A DNA stretch of 64,000 nucleotides. Origin: Aspergillus flavus (lineage: Eukaryota; Ascomycota; Eurotiomycetes; Eurotiales; Aspergillaceae). The stretch covers positions 1,178,001-1,242,000 of the forward strand of contig NC_092406.1 in the NCBI RefSeq assembly GCF_009017415.1. The letters run 5' to 3'. This document shows positions 45,622 to 62,664 of the stretch, one piece after another. A program made the translations under genes and the position numbers. Numbering within the stretch: position 1 is the first letter of the stretch; each line of letters begins with the position of its first letter. The notes beneath the pieces were generated by a model. That model made no database searches. It had not been told where the DNA came from and saw only the letters and a program-made list of their open reading frames with translations.

Positions 45622-46077
45622 ATGAATCAAACTATTAACTTCTCAACCAACATATTCCCCTCCATGTCCACTACTACCACCTCAAACGATCAGCACGATT
45701 CAAAACGACTAAAAACTTCCCCGACTAACGAGACATTCGGCAATACTGACATTATGGCGGCGGGCACTTCCTCCACTCAATCCAATCCCCTGTGCGCGGT
45801 CTACTCTGCCCCTCAGTCGACCCAGACTTTTGAGCACTCCATCTCCTCGCCTTTGCCCTCCACCAATTTATCCCCAGAAAATGTCCAGACTAAGGTAGCC
45901 TATTTGTCTGAGCTCAGAAAATTAGTGCCGAATCTGCAGAATGATATCAACGTGTTCCTGACGGAACGAATGGAGGAGGATAAAAAGCTCGCCGAAGCCC
46001 AGGGACGTCAACTCTCAGAGCAAGAACGCAAAGAGGAGGAGAACTACGGAGAGGAGGTTGTTGAGGAGGATGCCTGA
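45622..46077 (+). CDS. gon7: KEOPS/EKC complex subunit Gon7
   Basis: A 151-residue intron-free frame. Gon7 is the small, partly disordered fungal subunit of KEOPS, which makes the universal t6A modification at position 37 of ANN-reading tRNAs, with Kae1, Bud32, Pcc1 and Cgi121. The recognisable part is the helix KVAYLSELRKLVPNLQNDIN, then VFLTERMEED, which parallels yeast Gon7 (YLGQLRTQLTGLQDDINEFL), preceded by AVYSAP (yeast AQYSAP). The tail is acidic (EEENYGEEVVEEDA). The N-terminal 45 residues are Ser/Thr/Asn-rich. An internal ATG at 45664 gives MSTTTTSN and is an alternative start; the true one is undecided. Confidence 0.8.
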   Translation: MNQTINFSTNIFPSMSTTTTSNDQHDSKRLKTSPTNETFGNTDIMAAGTSSTQSNPLCAVYSAPQSTQTFEHSISSPLPSTNLSPENVQTKVAYLSELRKLVPNLQNDINVFLTERMEEDKKLAEAQGRQLSEQERKEEENYGEEVVEEDA

Positions 46078-46444
46078 AAGTTTAACTAGTCTATGACCGA
46101 AGCCTTGATGACTTCCGATCGATACTTTCGTTGGAATTTTGCCAAGGAGACAGGCTATATTACAAGAAGTGTTGAGGACTCGCAAGTGCCAATTAAAGAT
46201 ATATAACGGATCCTTGGATAACATCGCTATCCTGGGTATCAAAGAGCAGAAATCATCCGCTACTCCATTGCGAAAATATGCATTGATAACGAAACGCACA
46301 GAGACTATGATGGGAAAAGAAAAAAGGCCAGGAGGGGATGGGGAAAAACAAAGAAAATAAAAGACAGCAGCAACTAAATGTCGAAGTCAAATGTTCAAAG
46401 CATGGATACCACAGAGGCCAACCTGATTCTATTTGCAAGAAACT
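46078..46444. other. Convergent 3' intergenic region
   Basis: About 370 bases between the ends of gon7 (+) and vps39 (-). No feature was recognised. Confidence 0.5.
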
Positions 46445-49400
46445 TCATGAAGCAGCGGATGCGCGATTGGCACAGCCAAGGTGGACAACAGTATTACTAT
46501 GGAGAAGTTAGTGGAAGAACGAAGAGACAAACACTGCATGGAAAACGTACTCTGGGAACACATTAATCACACTACCACCGATACGCTTGTGACAGATGCC
46601 GCATATTCTTTCCTCGGTGATGGTGACGTGTCTCATTCTGCATGATTTTCCGTCGGTTCCTTCGCCGACCATGAGCTGCGCTTCTGTCTTGAAATTTTGA
46701 GCTTTCTGCAAGCTGGCCACAATTCGACTTTCGTTCAAGGCCGAGGTGGCTGCCCGCATACGGCCCTTGAAATAAAAGTCAAGTTCTTTAACGGGCAGTG
46801 ACTCGGGAATCAGCTCCAACGCTGAACTTGGTGGAAGACGAGATCCGTGCTTTGCCAGTATCTCCAGCGCGGGCCCATATCGGCGCTCATACCCATGAGG
46901 TGGAGTGAGATACAGCGACAGTAGCGTTAGATGTATAGACGGCTTATCATCGGAGTCAAGCACTGATAAAGGTGCGGCTTCTGCAGTTATATCATCCGTC
47001 TTATGAAAATGGTTACAGTACCTGCAGAAAGCCTATTAGAATAAACCATTCAAGAATGCAAATAAAGAATGTAGTTCGCTGAACATACTCTTCTGCCTTC
47101 GCATAATCCTCCAATTTGAATACATAGATTTCCAGGGCCTGCCTGTGCTGGCCCATTTTACTGAAGACAATGGCTCTTGCTTCGAAGAATTCAGGGTCTA
47201 TTGCATGGTTAGTAAGGCGCATAAGCAAAGATGTAGAACGGGTAGTCGGTACCATCGCGATCAAGGCTATCAAGTATCTTGGCTGGCGAATATTGAGAGC
47301 TTGACCTCAACATCTCCAGGAATTTATTTCTCCATAGAATACGTTCCTCGCCGTTAGGGAATGCCCAGCTGTCGGATCCGTTTTTCTTCAACCGATCCAT
47401 GTAAAAAGTGAGGAGCTTTTGGTGTAAATCCGGAGTCATGTCGTTCAACTCCCCGATTACATGTTCGAGATATCGAACAGCCAAATTCGGGTCGATGCCC
47501 TGCAGGAATTCGAGAACCTGGTGCCGGGGTAGTGTCTCTGCATTTTCAGTGTCTGCTAGGAATATCTCCATACCAAGGTTGGGGTCTTCCCGCACGGGCC
47601 ATTCAGCAAATTCGAGGATGAGGTCAATTCGATCTGGTGCCAAGTTTTGCAGGTAGGCAACTGTTCTCTTGGGACCATGAAGCTGCGGCGCCGTTTCGGT
47701 CTCGGATTCAGCTTGGCCGAATCGTTGTAGGAGCTCTAGGGCTTGACGATGCATCTTCTTTCCGTATAGGAAATCGATCAAGTCATTGTAACGGCCAGTT
47801 TCCTCCAGTTTTTCCATGACAACCTCCGGGTCGCAGAAGTTGGCGATACGGAAGAGTGAGCCAGCGAGAGCAGGAGTGGCGTACATGCAAACTCGGAAGA
47901 AAGTCGTATCGACGAGCCTGGCTTCCTCGTGCAGCTTTTCAGCGAATTCGTGATCATGGATATCCTTGGTGATATCAAGCAATTTCATCACCGAATCAGT
48001 GAACTCATCGTTTGCTGCGTCTGAGGGCGAGTCGATCGTCTTGAGTGTTCCGTCAGGGTTCAAGAACCGCTGGAACCTCCTCCGTACGTCGGCCAGATAT
48101 TTCTGTAATTCACGAACGGCAGTCAAGAGGTCTTTCCCGTGCAGAGGTTTCTCGTTTCGGGCTTCTTCCGTGGGCTTGCCGCGGATACTGCCAGCATCGC
48201 TCCAATCATCTGTGCGGGTTCGAAGGAGAGATCTCACCGAGGGAGCATGGTTGAGTGTCTTTGGAGCAGAAGCATTCTCTGTGATAGCACCGTCCAGCTG
48301 AACTTGACCCTCATTTGTCTTTGATGGATCATCTGTGATACTCTCCTCAGATTCCTCCTCTTCGTCAATTGACGATAGATCACCGGCAATGACTTTAGGG
48401 TACAACCGGATAACAGTCTCTGGGGGAGCCGAGATCTCGGTGAACAAATCCATTGAGTCACGGTATTTGCGTAGGGTAAAAAGTCCTTGGGCCTTTTCCA
48501 TTTTGATTGTCCTTAGTCGACCTTTCTTGTCACTGAGCAAGGCGTCTTCTAACATGCTAGTAAGACTGATCGCTTCGTCTAAATAACCCTTTTCCACAAG
48601 AGTATCTATTTGCGTATCATAGCTCAGGGCCTCCATCCGCCATATTGTGCGGTCACTACCAACTAGAAAACCCTTGCCTGCATGTGCCAAACTAATACTT
48701 GGTTGTGGGAAGTGCAGGATACTTGCGGACGGTAGAGCCACGGACTGCAACAATGACAGCGTCTCCGGATTCCTAACCTCCATTACACCCTTTGAAGGGT
48801 CATGAAGCGCGAGGAGGAAAGGGTAAGAGTACCCAATATTTGCCGGCGCATGGCTCCATGGGATCTGTCTCCGTCCCAGGGAGTTGCCGTTGATGTCGAT
48901 GAAATGTGTGTTGATGTCCTTTGCTAATAATATCTGCCCTTCGCTAAGCCGTGTCGCCAGTGGCTTCGGAGCTGCCCCGCCAATTCCGATATAGCTCATG
49001 CTAGCAACCCCGACGCCGGCTAGACGACTCGTCTCCTGGCCCCCTAGACCTCCAATGCTTCCCGGCCCGGCTAAATCGGTCACCACTGAAGTCTCGATAT
49101 CCACCATTACAAAGTTCGAGCCGAGTCCAGCCACGAGTTTTGTCCCGGAAACCCATGTGAGCGTTTTGATCCCACTGACCAGTGTCATCTCAGCAGCGTC
49201 GCTATCCAACTCCATATCGCGCCATGACCACAACAATATCTTCCTCTTCACCGCGACTGCCAGACGAGATACAATGGACGGAACACCGGTTTCTGGATCG
49301 TTCACGATATTCGAAGTCACGTTAAACGTGGTTGCTCCTTTCGTTTTGGTAAGCTGTTCTTGGATCTCGTAGGTCTGCAGGTCATGAATCGAGATGTATC

Positions 49401-49770
49401 CGCCCGACAGCGAAATGAGTAGCTTAGCCTCCTTGATCAAGGCCAGCTGCTCAATCTTGTATCTCGAGAACTTCTCCAATTCCCGAAGCAAATCAGTCTG
49501 TTTTGGCTTGGCGACGGAATCCGTCGTCCCAGGTCGGCCACTATCCCCGTTCTTGAGTGTACCTCCACCGCCCTGCTCGTCATGGCTATGATTGTTGCTG
49601 TCATCGTGGTTTTGTTCGTCCGGGGACACCTCGTTTATTCTGTATATCCGTAAGCTCCCATTGTTCAGTCCGACAAGGAGTCGGTCGCCGTAGGCGAGCA
49701 CCGACTCAATCCTAGACTTGTCTCGGGGCTTGAGCTCGACGAGAGGCCGAGCTGTGAACGCTGATAACAT
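46445..49770 (-). CDS. vps39: Vps39/Vam6, HOPS tethering complex subunit
   Basis: Four exons: 49770-47253, 47197-47089, 47021-46551 and 46496-46445, giving 1049 residues (1049 matches yeast Vam6). It tethers vacuoles and late endosomes as part of HOPS and contributes to vacuole-mitochondria contacts in yeast. The N-terminal CNH beta-propeller (about residues 1-330) starts FTARPLVELKPRDKSRIESV and carries GDRLLVGLNNGSLRIYRI. The middle is alpha-solenoid with a low-complexity acidic insert around residues 460-520. The C-terminus holds a zinc-binding-type region (CGICHKR, then VVHLGC), completed only by the small last exon. Introns have TACTAAC-type branch points, and the first has a GTACCG donor. 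The gene converges with gon7. Confidence 0.93.
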
Positions 49771-50631
49771 GGCTTGGCAGCGAGCTTCCGTGGTCGCGCC
49801 TCTTCACTTGAGGAGCGGGATAGAGTCATGTCCAGCCAGAGTTGATCATGGGAAGTTAATGAAGCGGAGACGCATGCTGCGATTGCTCCCCTGGTGCAGC
49901 TTTGCTCTGGTATCGGCAAGCACTACTTCCCGTTGTCGCCAAGCGTGTGACACTACTATATGGGACCTCCATCCTGACGGCCGCTTTCCGCCTCATGTGA
50001 CACAACTGCTCTCGCCGCCTTTCGCACCCAACCAATGACGTTGCTGCGCATGTAGCATGGGTTCCTTCAACTTGCTTTGCAATCTACAGATTGGAGGATC
50101 TCCTTCTTAACACTTGTTATTGCTTTTACCATCTATTAGGTATGTAATAGTCTTCTCGATCAAGGGACACATAACAAAGACGAATAACGATCATAAATAT
50201 GGACAGGGAATTCTATATTTTTTATTCACCAGATAAGACGCTCAAATGCTAAAGTGCAATGGGTCCTGGTCTCCACCTGCCAGCTGTTCTCGCATGCAGC
50301 CTCGCTCCATAATCATACGGTCTTGCGCACAGAGTGAATACATCCTGAGGCTGTGTTAATGCAAAGGCGAAGACATTGGAATCAAATAAACAATGCCAGC
50401 CACTCTATATGTGTGACCGGGAGCCGACCGAGACCTGTTGAAAGTATGAGATTATATAGAAAAGGTATATAATAAGTCGATAGAATAATGTATGCAAGGC
50501 ATCTTGGTACTCCGAGTGCCTTGAGAAGCGGTGGGCAAGATGGAAGGCACAGCCCCAACGGAAACAGAACAGTCGAACACGGTTGGAAGCCAAAAGTGTG
50601 CTAAGAACCTAATCGATTAGATACTAGCATA
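49771..50631. other. Intergenic, no gene recognised
   Basis: About 860 bases between the vps39 start and the 3' end of the fbp26-like gene. No coding frame or RNA gene was recognised. Confidence 0.5.
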
Positions 50632-52221
50632 TCACGCTTTGATTTCTGTAGGGTAATCTTGATGCTTTGCGGATGTGCCTTTGGCACGCCAGGTAGACAC
50701 GGCTGGGATGTCGGCTTTGAAACGTTGTTCATCGGTGCCGTAGGCGCGAGGTGTAAGCTTGATCAAAGTATGTAGGGGAACCTCCATCCACGGGCTCTGC
50801 TCCTGGGGGGTATTGAGAAAATAGGCATAGATACACCGCAGCACAGCCTGGTGAGTGACAATGATGACGTTCTCACTGCGCTCCAGTTCCATGATAATAG
50901 GTTCAAGACGAATGACAACATCGCGGTACGATTCGCCGCCTCGGTAGCGGTAGTTGTACTTGTCTTCGTCACGCGCGGCGAAGTCCTCTGGGTACTTTTC
51001 AGCGATTTCTTCATACGTCAGGCCATCGCACACCCCTGAATCGAGTTCATCAAGGGCTTTCCATTCCAGCTTTTCATATCCAGTTTCCGCGGCCAGGTGG
51101 CGAGCTGTCTGGATTGTCCGCTTGAGAGTAGACGTCCAAATCACGATTTTAGTGTTGGGTGGTACCCCTGACTTTTTCAGTAGACCAGGAAGTGCCTGAG
51201 CATAAGCCTCGCCACGGGGCGAAATGTTGGAATCTCCACCAATTTTCCCTGTAAGATTATATTCTGATTCTCCATGCTAGCGTGAGTTAGATAAACGTCT
51301 CTTTAAATGCTAACTCATTCTGTGCCAACTTACGCGAGAGAGCCAGATTGACCGGGGTTTTATATGGAGATTTTGGATATAATAAACCAACCGACTGGAT
51401 AGATAGTCTTTAATCTGGTTTATGATCACTGTCGACCCGACATTGATGAGTTTTACGTAGGTGTAATGCTTCTCATTATCGTCAATAGTCTCGTACACCT
51501 TTTCGTAATTGCGAATTCGGTTGCGAAAATCCAAAGCAGCAGCCTCAGGGTCCTGCCCTTTGTAGTCTGGCGAGGTGGTTTTGACTTCGAGGATGTTGTT
51601 CATTATTAGGTCTTCCTCATCGCATATTGACTCAACGAATAACGTTTCAACATTGGCAGCATGACAGCTTTCGTAAATCCAACTTCGCCGAGATTTAGTC
51701 GAATTGGTAGCATCCAATATAGCCACAACCCCTTTTCCAGAGCTGAACCATTGAAGCATATCCGACATGGCAGCTTCTGCAGCGGCCTTTCTCATCTTCT
51801 CTCCCTCGGAGTTGTGAGGGTCAAAGAAAGTGGCATTTGGTTGCGGTGTATTACTTCGGCGATAGGTGCCCACGTTAAATACACGAGCAGGTATGCCAAC
51901 CCAGGCAAGATAGCGCATTGCTAGTTTGTGTATTAGCACCCAGCACATGAAAAGGTTACGCCGAGGGAATCACATACCCTTTCCAGCTATGAGACTTTTG
52001 CCTCGGGCTGGAAGGCCAACCATAACGACACAAATTTTAGTGTCATCTGCCTAAATTAATAGTGAGTACGTGTATTGCATGTATCGAAGCTTCCTCGAGA
52101 GAAACATAATGGGGCAGTAATTAGGGTGATGAACGAAGCCGACAACGGATGGACTCGATGACGCTATGAGGTCACCATCTAGATTTTGAAAGACATTGTT
52201 GCCAGAGGAACACAAACACAT
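50632..52221 (-). CDS. fbp26: 6-phosphofructo-2-kinase/fructose-2,6-bisphosphatase (Fbp26 type)
   Basis: Proposed exons: 52221-52176, 52046-51978, 51920-51334 and 51276-50632, giving 448 residues (yeast Fbp26 has 452). The protein sets the level of fructose-2,6-bisphosphate, a regulator of glycolysis. The kinase half has Walker A GLPARGKS, the FNVGTYRR block and DATNSTKSRR. The phosphatase half has the LSRHGES histidine (split by an intron before H), RTIQTA, ALDELDSGVCDGLTYEEI, and the acid/base VTHQAVLRC. The three main exons are secure. The first exon is not: the ATG at 52221 (MCLCSSGNN...), donor GTGACC and acceptor GGCAG give the right phase and length, but the donor is weak and other starts cannot be excluded. 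Which activity dominates cannot be told; yeast Fbp26 is mainly a phosphatase. Confidence 0.88.
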
Positions 52222-53916
52222 GGCCACGGTGAAAAGAAAATAAAATAAGAAAATGAAAGAAGATTCACTATGTTTACCGAGCACCAAGTCGAATATTGAA
52301 CTTTTTGTCTAATAACATAGAATGAAGAATGACAGGCATGTATTCAAAAATAGTGCGACCAACAAGTATCGTCAAGCATCGGGAACAACTTACACTGGCA
52401 AAGTAGCTCTTGGTCTGACCTCTTCTCACAGACATGCTGGGCAACAAATCGGGATGGATTTTTTCAAATCAGGATATGCAACACGGGGACAAGAGAAAGA
52501 CGAATTCAAGCCTCGGCCACTGTTTGTCCGACGGGACTGAAGGCCGGAGAAGAGGAAAGTTAGGCTGAAGTGGAATAGCGTGCAGGACAAAGAAATAGGG
52601 ACGTTTAGTCTTTCCCCAAGATTAACTTTTCCCTGGCTTTTTATTTTTATTCTTCCAAGTATCTGCACTATCACTGTTCAATGACTGGACAGATCCGGCT
52701 GTCGTGCTTCGCAAGGGACGATTAGAGTAGTCGATGTAAATTATTCAAGAGATCTGGTTGGATCCCATGGAGGCCCAACTGTTGATGCGGTGAAGGAAAG
52801 TAAAGGGGATCAGCACAGACGTCATGCCGTGGGGCAAAAGTCACCACAACTTCTTCTAGTCGAGCTAAAGGAGAGCTGAACTTGCTGGTGATGAAATGGT
52901 TCCAGATTATTGGAAATACTTCAAGAAAAATCAAAGAAATTTAAAAACAAAAATAGAAAAAAAGCCTACCCCATGCTTCTTAAGGAGGATGAAGATCCGG
53001 TACCTCTAAAAGAACGCACCACGTGATGCTCCGATACGTTTTTCGTCGGGTAAAGTCGCAGCCCCCGGTTCTGGAAGCCGGAAAGACCTTCCAGGCTTCC
53101 ATTGGGTCCCTCCCGATCTAATCTTGGAACACACCGTCAAGATCCTCAGCGGAATCCTCCTCCAGATTTGGCTGCATGTAATCCAGGGGTATACTACTAA
53201 GTATATCCTGACAAAAACTGGAATTGCACCGATTGGATCACAAGAGGTCATGGGTTGCCTTGTGGGACTAGAACATCATATGGTCAAGGTTCAGGATGTC
53301 AATAATAGATCCATCCACATCCAAAGAGGCTCAGCCCATCGGTTGAATCACCTATTCAGGGAAAAGCAGATCCTCACACTCCCGACGGTTACATTGGCTA
53401 GTGGGAAGCTAAATGAACAGGTCTAGACACTAGAGAAAATCATAGTCACATTGGAACTTCATTGACGTGATCTATTCCATTTTACCCCTTTTGTCGTCAA
53501 TCATCATTGAAACTCATTTTTCCTTCTTTCTTCCCTTCCTTTCCTTGTATGTGCCCTAGCCGCTCCTGCCTTGGTCATCCACGTGGATAGATAGATTTGA
53601 AAAAACTATAGCCAAGCGTTGACCGGCGTCAGGTGTGTCCTTTTTGCCTTCCATATAAGGCCGAGGCGTGCTGATAGCGCATGTCTTTTTGAGCAGACAA
53701 TGATCCTATGTGCCGCTGTAGGAAGGAGTTGTTTGACGTCAAGATAGAACGAAGTCGGGAGGGCCTGTCCTGACAACATTCTGGAAAAGTTCATCCTGCA
53801 GAAAGTGATAAAGCGCCAAACTCCAATTTTGCCTTTGCCTTTTTTTTAATTCTGAGCGCCAATTTTATGCAATTATATTCTAGCCAACAAAGCATGAATG
53901 ACTATTCGGGGGTAGA
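52222..53916. other. Intergenic, no gene recognised
   Basis: About 1.7 kb between the fbp26 start and the 3' end of the RRM gene. Frames of 70-100 codons occur (for example 53124-53426) but show no domain, no supporting splice context and non-fungal codon use. A pyrimidine tract lies at 53519-53545. Confidence 0.5.
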
Positions 53917-55096
53917 TTAAACAGCGACCGAGACATCGCCGGTAGCTGGGGTTTCGTCTCCTCGCGCAGAAGACCACTTGCTCTTCCGGTCTTCAGAATT
54001 GGTCTCTCCGCGAGCCCTCTGCACCCGGATAGGGGAGCCCCAAGGACCCTCCTGTCCATTCAAGGCGCTCATGGCCGATTGTGCCTCTTCAACGCTGCTG
54101 AAGTCGACGAACAAGTAGTAGTGGTCACCGGGCTCGAAGCGCTTCGCGGGGTGGGGAGTAAACAGCTTGCTAATGTTCTCACTAGCAGTCAATCATGTCA
54201 GTATCATCAGGCGACCTAGCTTTCTAGGGAAGAAAAGGCATACAGCTTGTAGTCCTTGAAGAAGTTGGTGATATTGCTGGAAATGTCTTCTTGATCGGTC
54301 AGCCGGGGAAGACCACCAACATAGAGCCGACGGCTGGAATCACTGTTGGTCCGGGCAAAGGTAGGAGCATCGTTGCGGCGCCATCGGTCCATAGTGAAAA
54401 GCGATGTCTTACTATCAGAACGAGGAGATCCGTCTGTCCGCTGCTGTTGCTGTTGCTGTTGCTGGGAACGCTCGCTAGAAGACTTAACCACACCCGGCTT
54501 GATCTTAACCGGACGGCCGAGCATGTCGCGACCATCCAATTCGTTCATAGCCTTCTCTGCCAATTCCTTCGATTCAAGGTCGACGAAGCAATATGAAGGG
54601 TTACGGCCAGTGAACGGGTCAATGGCGATGTCGATCCGCTCGCTATGAAGCACTCAGTCTGGACCCATCTTTATACAGTATTTCTCACTCATACATTGTA
54701 AACTCGGCCGCGGTGAACAGCGCTTGCACGTCCTCCGACTTGGCAGTGTAAGGCATGTTGCCCACATAGAGACGGCGTCCTTCGGAGATAGCCTGAGGGA
54801 CATGGGGGCTAGGTCTGCTGAATGCAATCCTCGAGGTATTGGTCTTCGGACCGGGGGACCCCGCGCTTTGCGCACTGGGGCTCTCCTCACCCTTCACACG
54901 CCAGTTTGGGGAATGGAAGGCACGGCCTGTCGTTCTGACTCCATTCTGGAAAGTCTTGACGGGAGCTAGGGACTCATTAGTGATTCATGGAACATTGTCT
55001 TCATCGTTGGATCCAGCCCCAAAATGAGCAGCCCAAAGGTACATTCTCCTACACACTTTGTTGCTGCGGGACAGGACTCTCAGGAGCGTCGACCAT
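53917..55096 (-). CDS. Two-RRM RNA-binding protein
   Basis: Four exons: 55096-55057, 54965-54689, 54642-54244 and 54181-53917, giving 326 residues. The first RRM begins RRLYVGNMPYTAKSEDVQAL (RNP2) with YCFVDLESKELAEKAMNEL (RNP1 region). The second begins RRLYVGGLPRLTDQEDI and continues HYYLFVDFSSVEEAQSAM. Between them lies a Ser/Gln-rich linker with eight consecutive Gln. The tail is Arg/Ser/Glu-rich. RRM1 RNP1 is unusual (NPSYCFVDL lacks the typical K/R-G-F/Y-G/A-F/Y pattern), so RNA contacts may be atypical. An mRNA-processing or translation role is inferred. Donors are GTGTGT, GTGAGA and GTATGC, all moderate, and phases close throughout. Confidence 0.85.
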
Positions 55097-56235
55097 TTTG
55101 ATATTTGTATTATTGGATAGTAATATAAACAGGGTATGTAAAAATCGACCTGAACAGCCAGGGAAAAAGGTTAGCACAATGATGCGGCATAAAATTTACA
55201 TATTTCCAGAAAAGACAATGATGAGCACAATGATCAAGACGGATATCTTACCGATGGATACGTACAGCGAAACGAAATAGAAGCTATGCAATTAAAAGAA
55301 AGAAAAGAAGATCTCGTAGACCCAATAGCCCATAAAGTATCTCGCACAGGCGAAAGCCGGTATAGAACAAAAGTCACAAGCAAGTGCTGATGCCTACTAC
55401 GAAAAATTACTTTTTTTGGGTGCCGCGGAAGGCTACATTACAAACTACGCAAACTATGCAAACCACTTATCGTGGTTCCTCCGTCTGGTTGGTCCATTAG
55501 CGAAGCGGCGCTAAAAACTGCATATAAATTCTTGTGCTATCGTCGGTTTGTTTTTCATCTTTCCCTCCTAGCACCACACCTTTCTCGCAGCTTTTTGCTG
55601 GCGATGAACACTGCCAACGGACATTTCGACTGCTGATCTGGTTTCATTTGGTCGTTAGAGATTGACTACTTGGGCAATAATGCGTGATCAATTATGATGG
55701 ACTTATGCGTTCCTTAGAGCTCATGCTTATTGCACCTCTGGCGTCGGGTTCGGATTTGGAAGAGAAAGAATTTGTTTCTCAACCAATCCCTTGAATCGAG
55801 TAATGAAAAGTTTGTTTTGTTTTGTTTTTGGGCTTTTTTTTTTCTTTTTTATTTTTTTTTTTTTTTTTCCCGTCACAATACTTCGGATGATGAAGCAAGA
55901 TTTCACTCACAGACCTGTTCCGAGTATAATCCATGCGGATCAAGTAATCGTACCAACTGCTGTCTGACGAAGTTCCCCTCTATACCCCATGTTGTTCATA
56001 GTTAGACTTGTACAAAACAAAACAAATTTATTGAAATTGGAGACTTGGTTTAAGAAAGTGTGTACCTGCTATACAACTTAATCGGAACTTAATCTGGACT
56101 TCGGACCAGTCTGACGTATAGGCAAATGATGGGTCCGATGGTGTCATCGGAGCGAAATTGCGCGGGTACAATACATGTCATAACGCATGTGAACATAACA
56201 AATCGTACACTATATACATATTCTCCTCAGTCTGC
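55097..56235. other. Intergenic, AT-rich, no gene recognised
   Basis: About 1.1 kb, upstream of the RRM gene and downstream of the sugar transporter. It contains a T-rich stretch (about 55806-55869) with several T homopolymers. No gene was recognised. Confidence 0.5.
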
Positions 56236-58339
56236 TCATAGAGTGTTGTAACCAGCTTCTGGAGGAACGTTAAATGCATCTTCCCGCTCATACAAGACCT
56301 CTGGCCGCACGTTCTGGCGTAAGATATACCTCTGGAAGAAATAAGGGATTTGCCGAAGTCCGTACGCAGCATGAAAAGTTGTAGAAACGGAGAAAACCTG
56401 ATCTAACTCTTCCAGGGTCTTTCCTTTGGTCTCAGGCATCAACAAGAGTATCAGCCACCAACCCACAATGTTCCAGCCCGCGTACCAACTGAATGCACCT
56501 TGCGGGGTGAACGCGCTGCGAAGAGATGGCCATGTAACAGCAAGCGTGAAATTGAATAACCAGGTCGTTGCAGTGGCGAGGGCCATGCCATACGAACGTA
56601 TATAGAGCGGGTAGGCTTCGGCTGAATAGGTGAATGGCACAGGGCCCTCTCCCACGGAATAAACAATGCCAAAGAGATATAAGCCCAGAGCGATACATGC
56701 TAGTCGCGCCGAGCTGTGGGTTTCTTGTGGAATCCAGAAACTAAAGCCGGTGAAGAACATGGAAAGTGCCATAAGAGGAAATGTGGTAAGTAGCAAGTTG
56801 CGACGGCCAAAAGTATCAATGGTGTATACTGCTGGAATGGCAAAGAGCCAGTTGATCAGACCCCAACCTAGGGATGCTGTCAAAGCGTTTCGCTGGTTCG
56901 TTGCTTCGAGGAAGATCTCAGAAGAATAGTAGGCGATTACGTTGACGCCTAAATAGAGAAAGAGTAAGTACTTAGTAAAACCTGACCATGTTGGATTCAT
57001 TTTTATGATACATACCACAGAACTATATCATGGTTAGCGTACTCATATCAGTAGGGCGTAGGCCATTAAAATTGGGAACATACCTGTTGCAGAAACATAA
57101 CCAACTCAGACGCAACCAAGGCACGCCGATTGCGGGGAACGGTGATCATTTCGAGTACTTTATTCTGGCCGAGTTTCATTGCATTCTCGGCCTCCAGCAA
57201 TGTGTGTATGTAGAACAGGTCACGGGCAGCTTGGATCTTGTGAAACCGCAGACTACACATTGATCGATACGCTTTATCGTGGCACTTCCGCGACATATAC
57301 CACCGAGGTGATTCTGGACAGGTGAAAACAAAACAGCAAACCAGGATGGCCGGAAGCATAGCTGAGCCCACCATGAGGCGCCAGTTTAGGCCTGTGATCC
57401 CTACTGGATCCCGCACTTCATAGAAAACAAGGTCCGCGGCGTAGCCAAACATGATGCCGAACGCAGTCCACATCTGCCACTGCATTACCAAAGCACCGCG
57501 AATGACAGGAGGGGCTGTTTCAGCGGCATATATTGGGACTGTCGCAGATTTGGGGCCGATACCAAAGCCTAACACAAACCTGGCAATAAACATATGCCAC
57601 CATGTGTTCACAAACCCTTGCCAAAGGCAGGCAAGTGCAGAAAAGCAGCAAGTGATGAAGATAGTCCCTCGACGGCCAAACCAAGCATTGAATGGCACTG
57701 TCAGCCAGCAACCGATGACAGCGCAGCACAAATAAGGAGCAGAATTAACCAATCCGACTAGCCAATTAGACCTAGAGTCATCGTTCCCAATTCCGAATTG
57801 GTGTTTATAAAAGATTTGGGCGCCATTGACAACAGTCTCATCTAAGATGCCGATTCGATGTCAGCTTACCGCACCTCAACACATATATAGACGGAAAGTA
57901 GGTATGTTGCTAACGTACCCATTCCCTGTACGGCTGCAGCCAGGGAGCATAGAGCGATAACTAGGTACATTGTCCAGGGCTGAGACCAACGATTGGAGAA
58001 CTCCTTTTGTAGAACTTCTATTTCATCGGGTCTCAGGTCGGGGACTTGGGTGAATTTGTCCGGTACTTGGGCCAAAATAGCGCCTATCCCAAAAGCACGA
58101 ATATCTTCTTCATCGCCTATATGGTGTGAGACAGCGAAGTTGATACCTTGACTGCGCAGTTCCTCATAGGAATACCCAGCCAGTGGATTGGCCAGTTTCG
58201 CATTGATGTTGCGCCTTGCACGCTCTGCAGCTGTCGCTAAGATGCGCCGTGGCATGGCATTCTCGTTTCTTTCCACATGTTCGGTATCATCTTTGTGTTG
58301 AGGGTCCGCAAAAGGCCCCATATCCTCTTTCCCAAACAT
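56236..58339 (-). CDS. MFS sugar transporter
   Basis: Four exons: 58339-57919, 57841-57084, 57022-57016 (7 nt) and 56948-56236, giving 632 residues. It is a major-facilitator transporter of the sugar/polyol type, in the plasma membrane. A long hydrophilic N-terminus (about 125 residues) precedes the first membrane helix (YLVIALCSLAAAVQGMG). Signatures are DETVVNGAQIFY (TM1-2 loop), GRRGTIFITCC, VLGFGIGPKSATVPIYAAE, PESPRWY in the central loop, the FLQQFCGVNVIAYYS motif of sugar transporters assembled across the 7-nt exon, DTFGRRNLLL, and PETKGKTLEELDQVF near the end of TM12. The substrate cannot be read from the sequence. The micro-exon TTCTGTG supplies F, C and one base of G, and skipping it breaks the frame. 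Confidence 0.9.

Positions 58340-62664
<4,325 letters not shown>

Noticed and set aside
53124..53426. 100-codon frame between fbp26 and the RRM gene
   Set aside because: No domain, poor start context and mixed codon use; it is likely chance.
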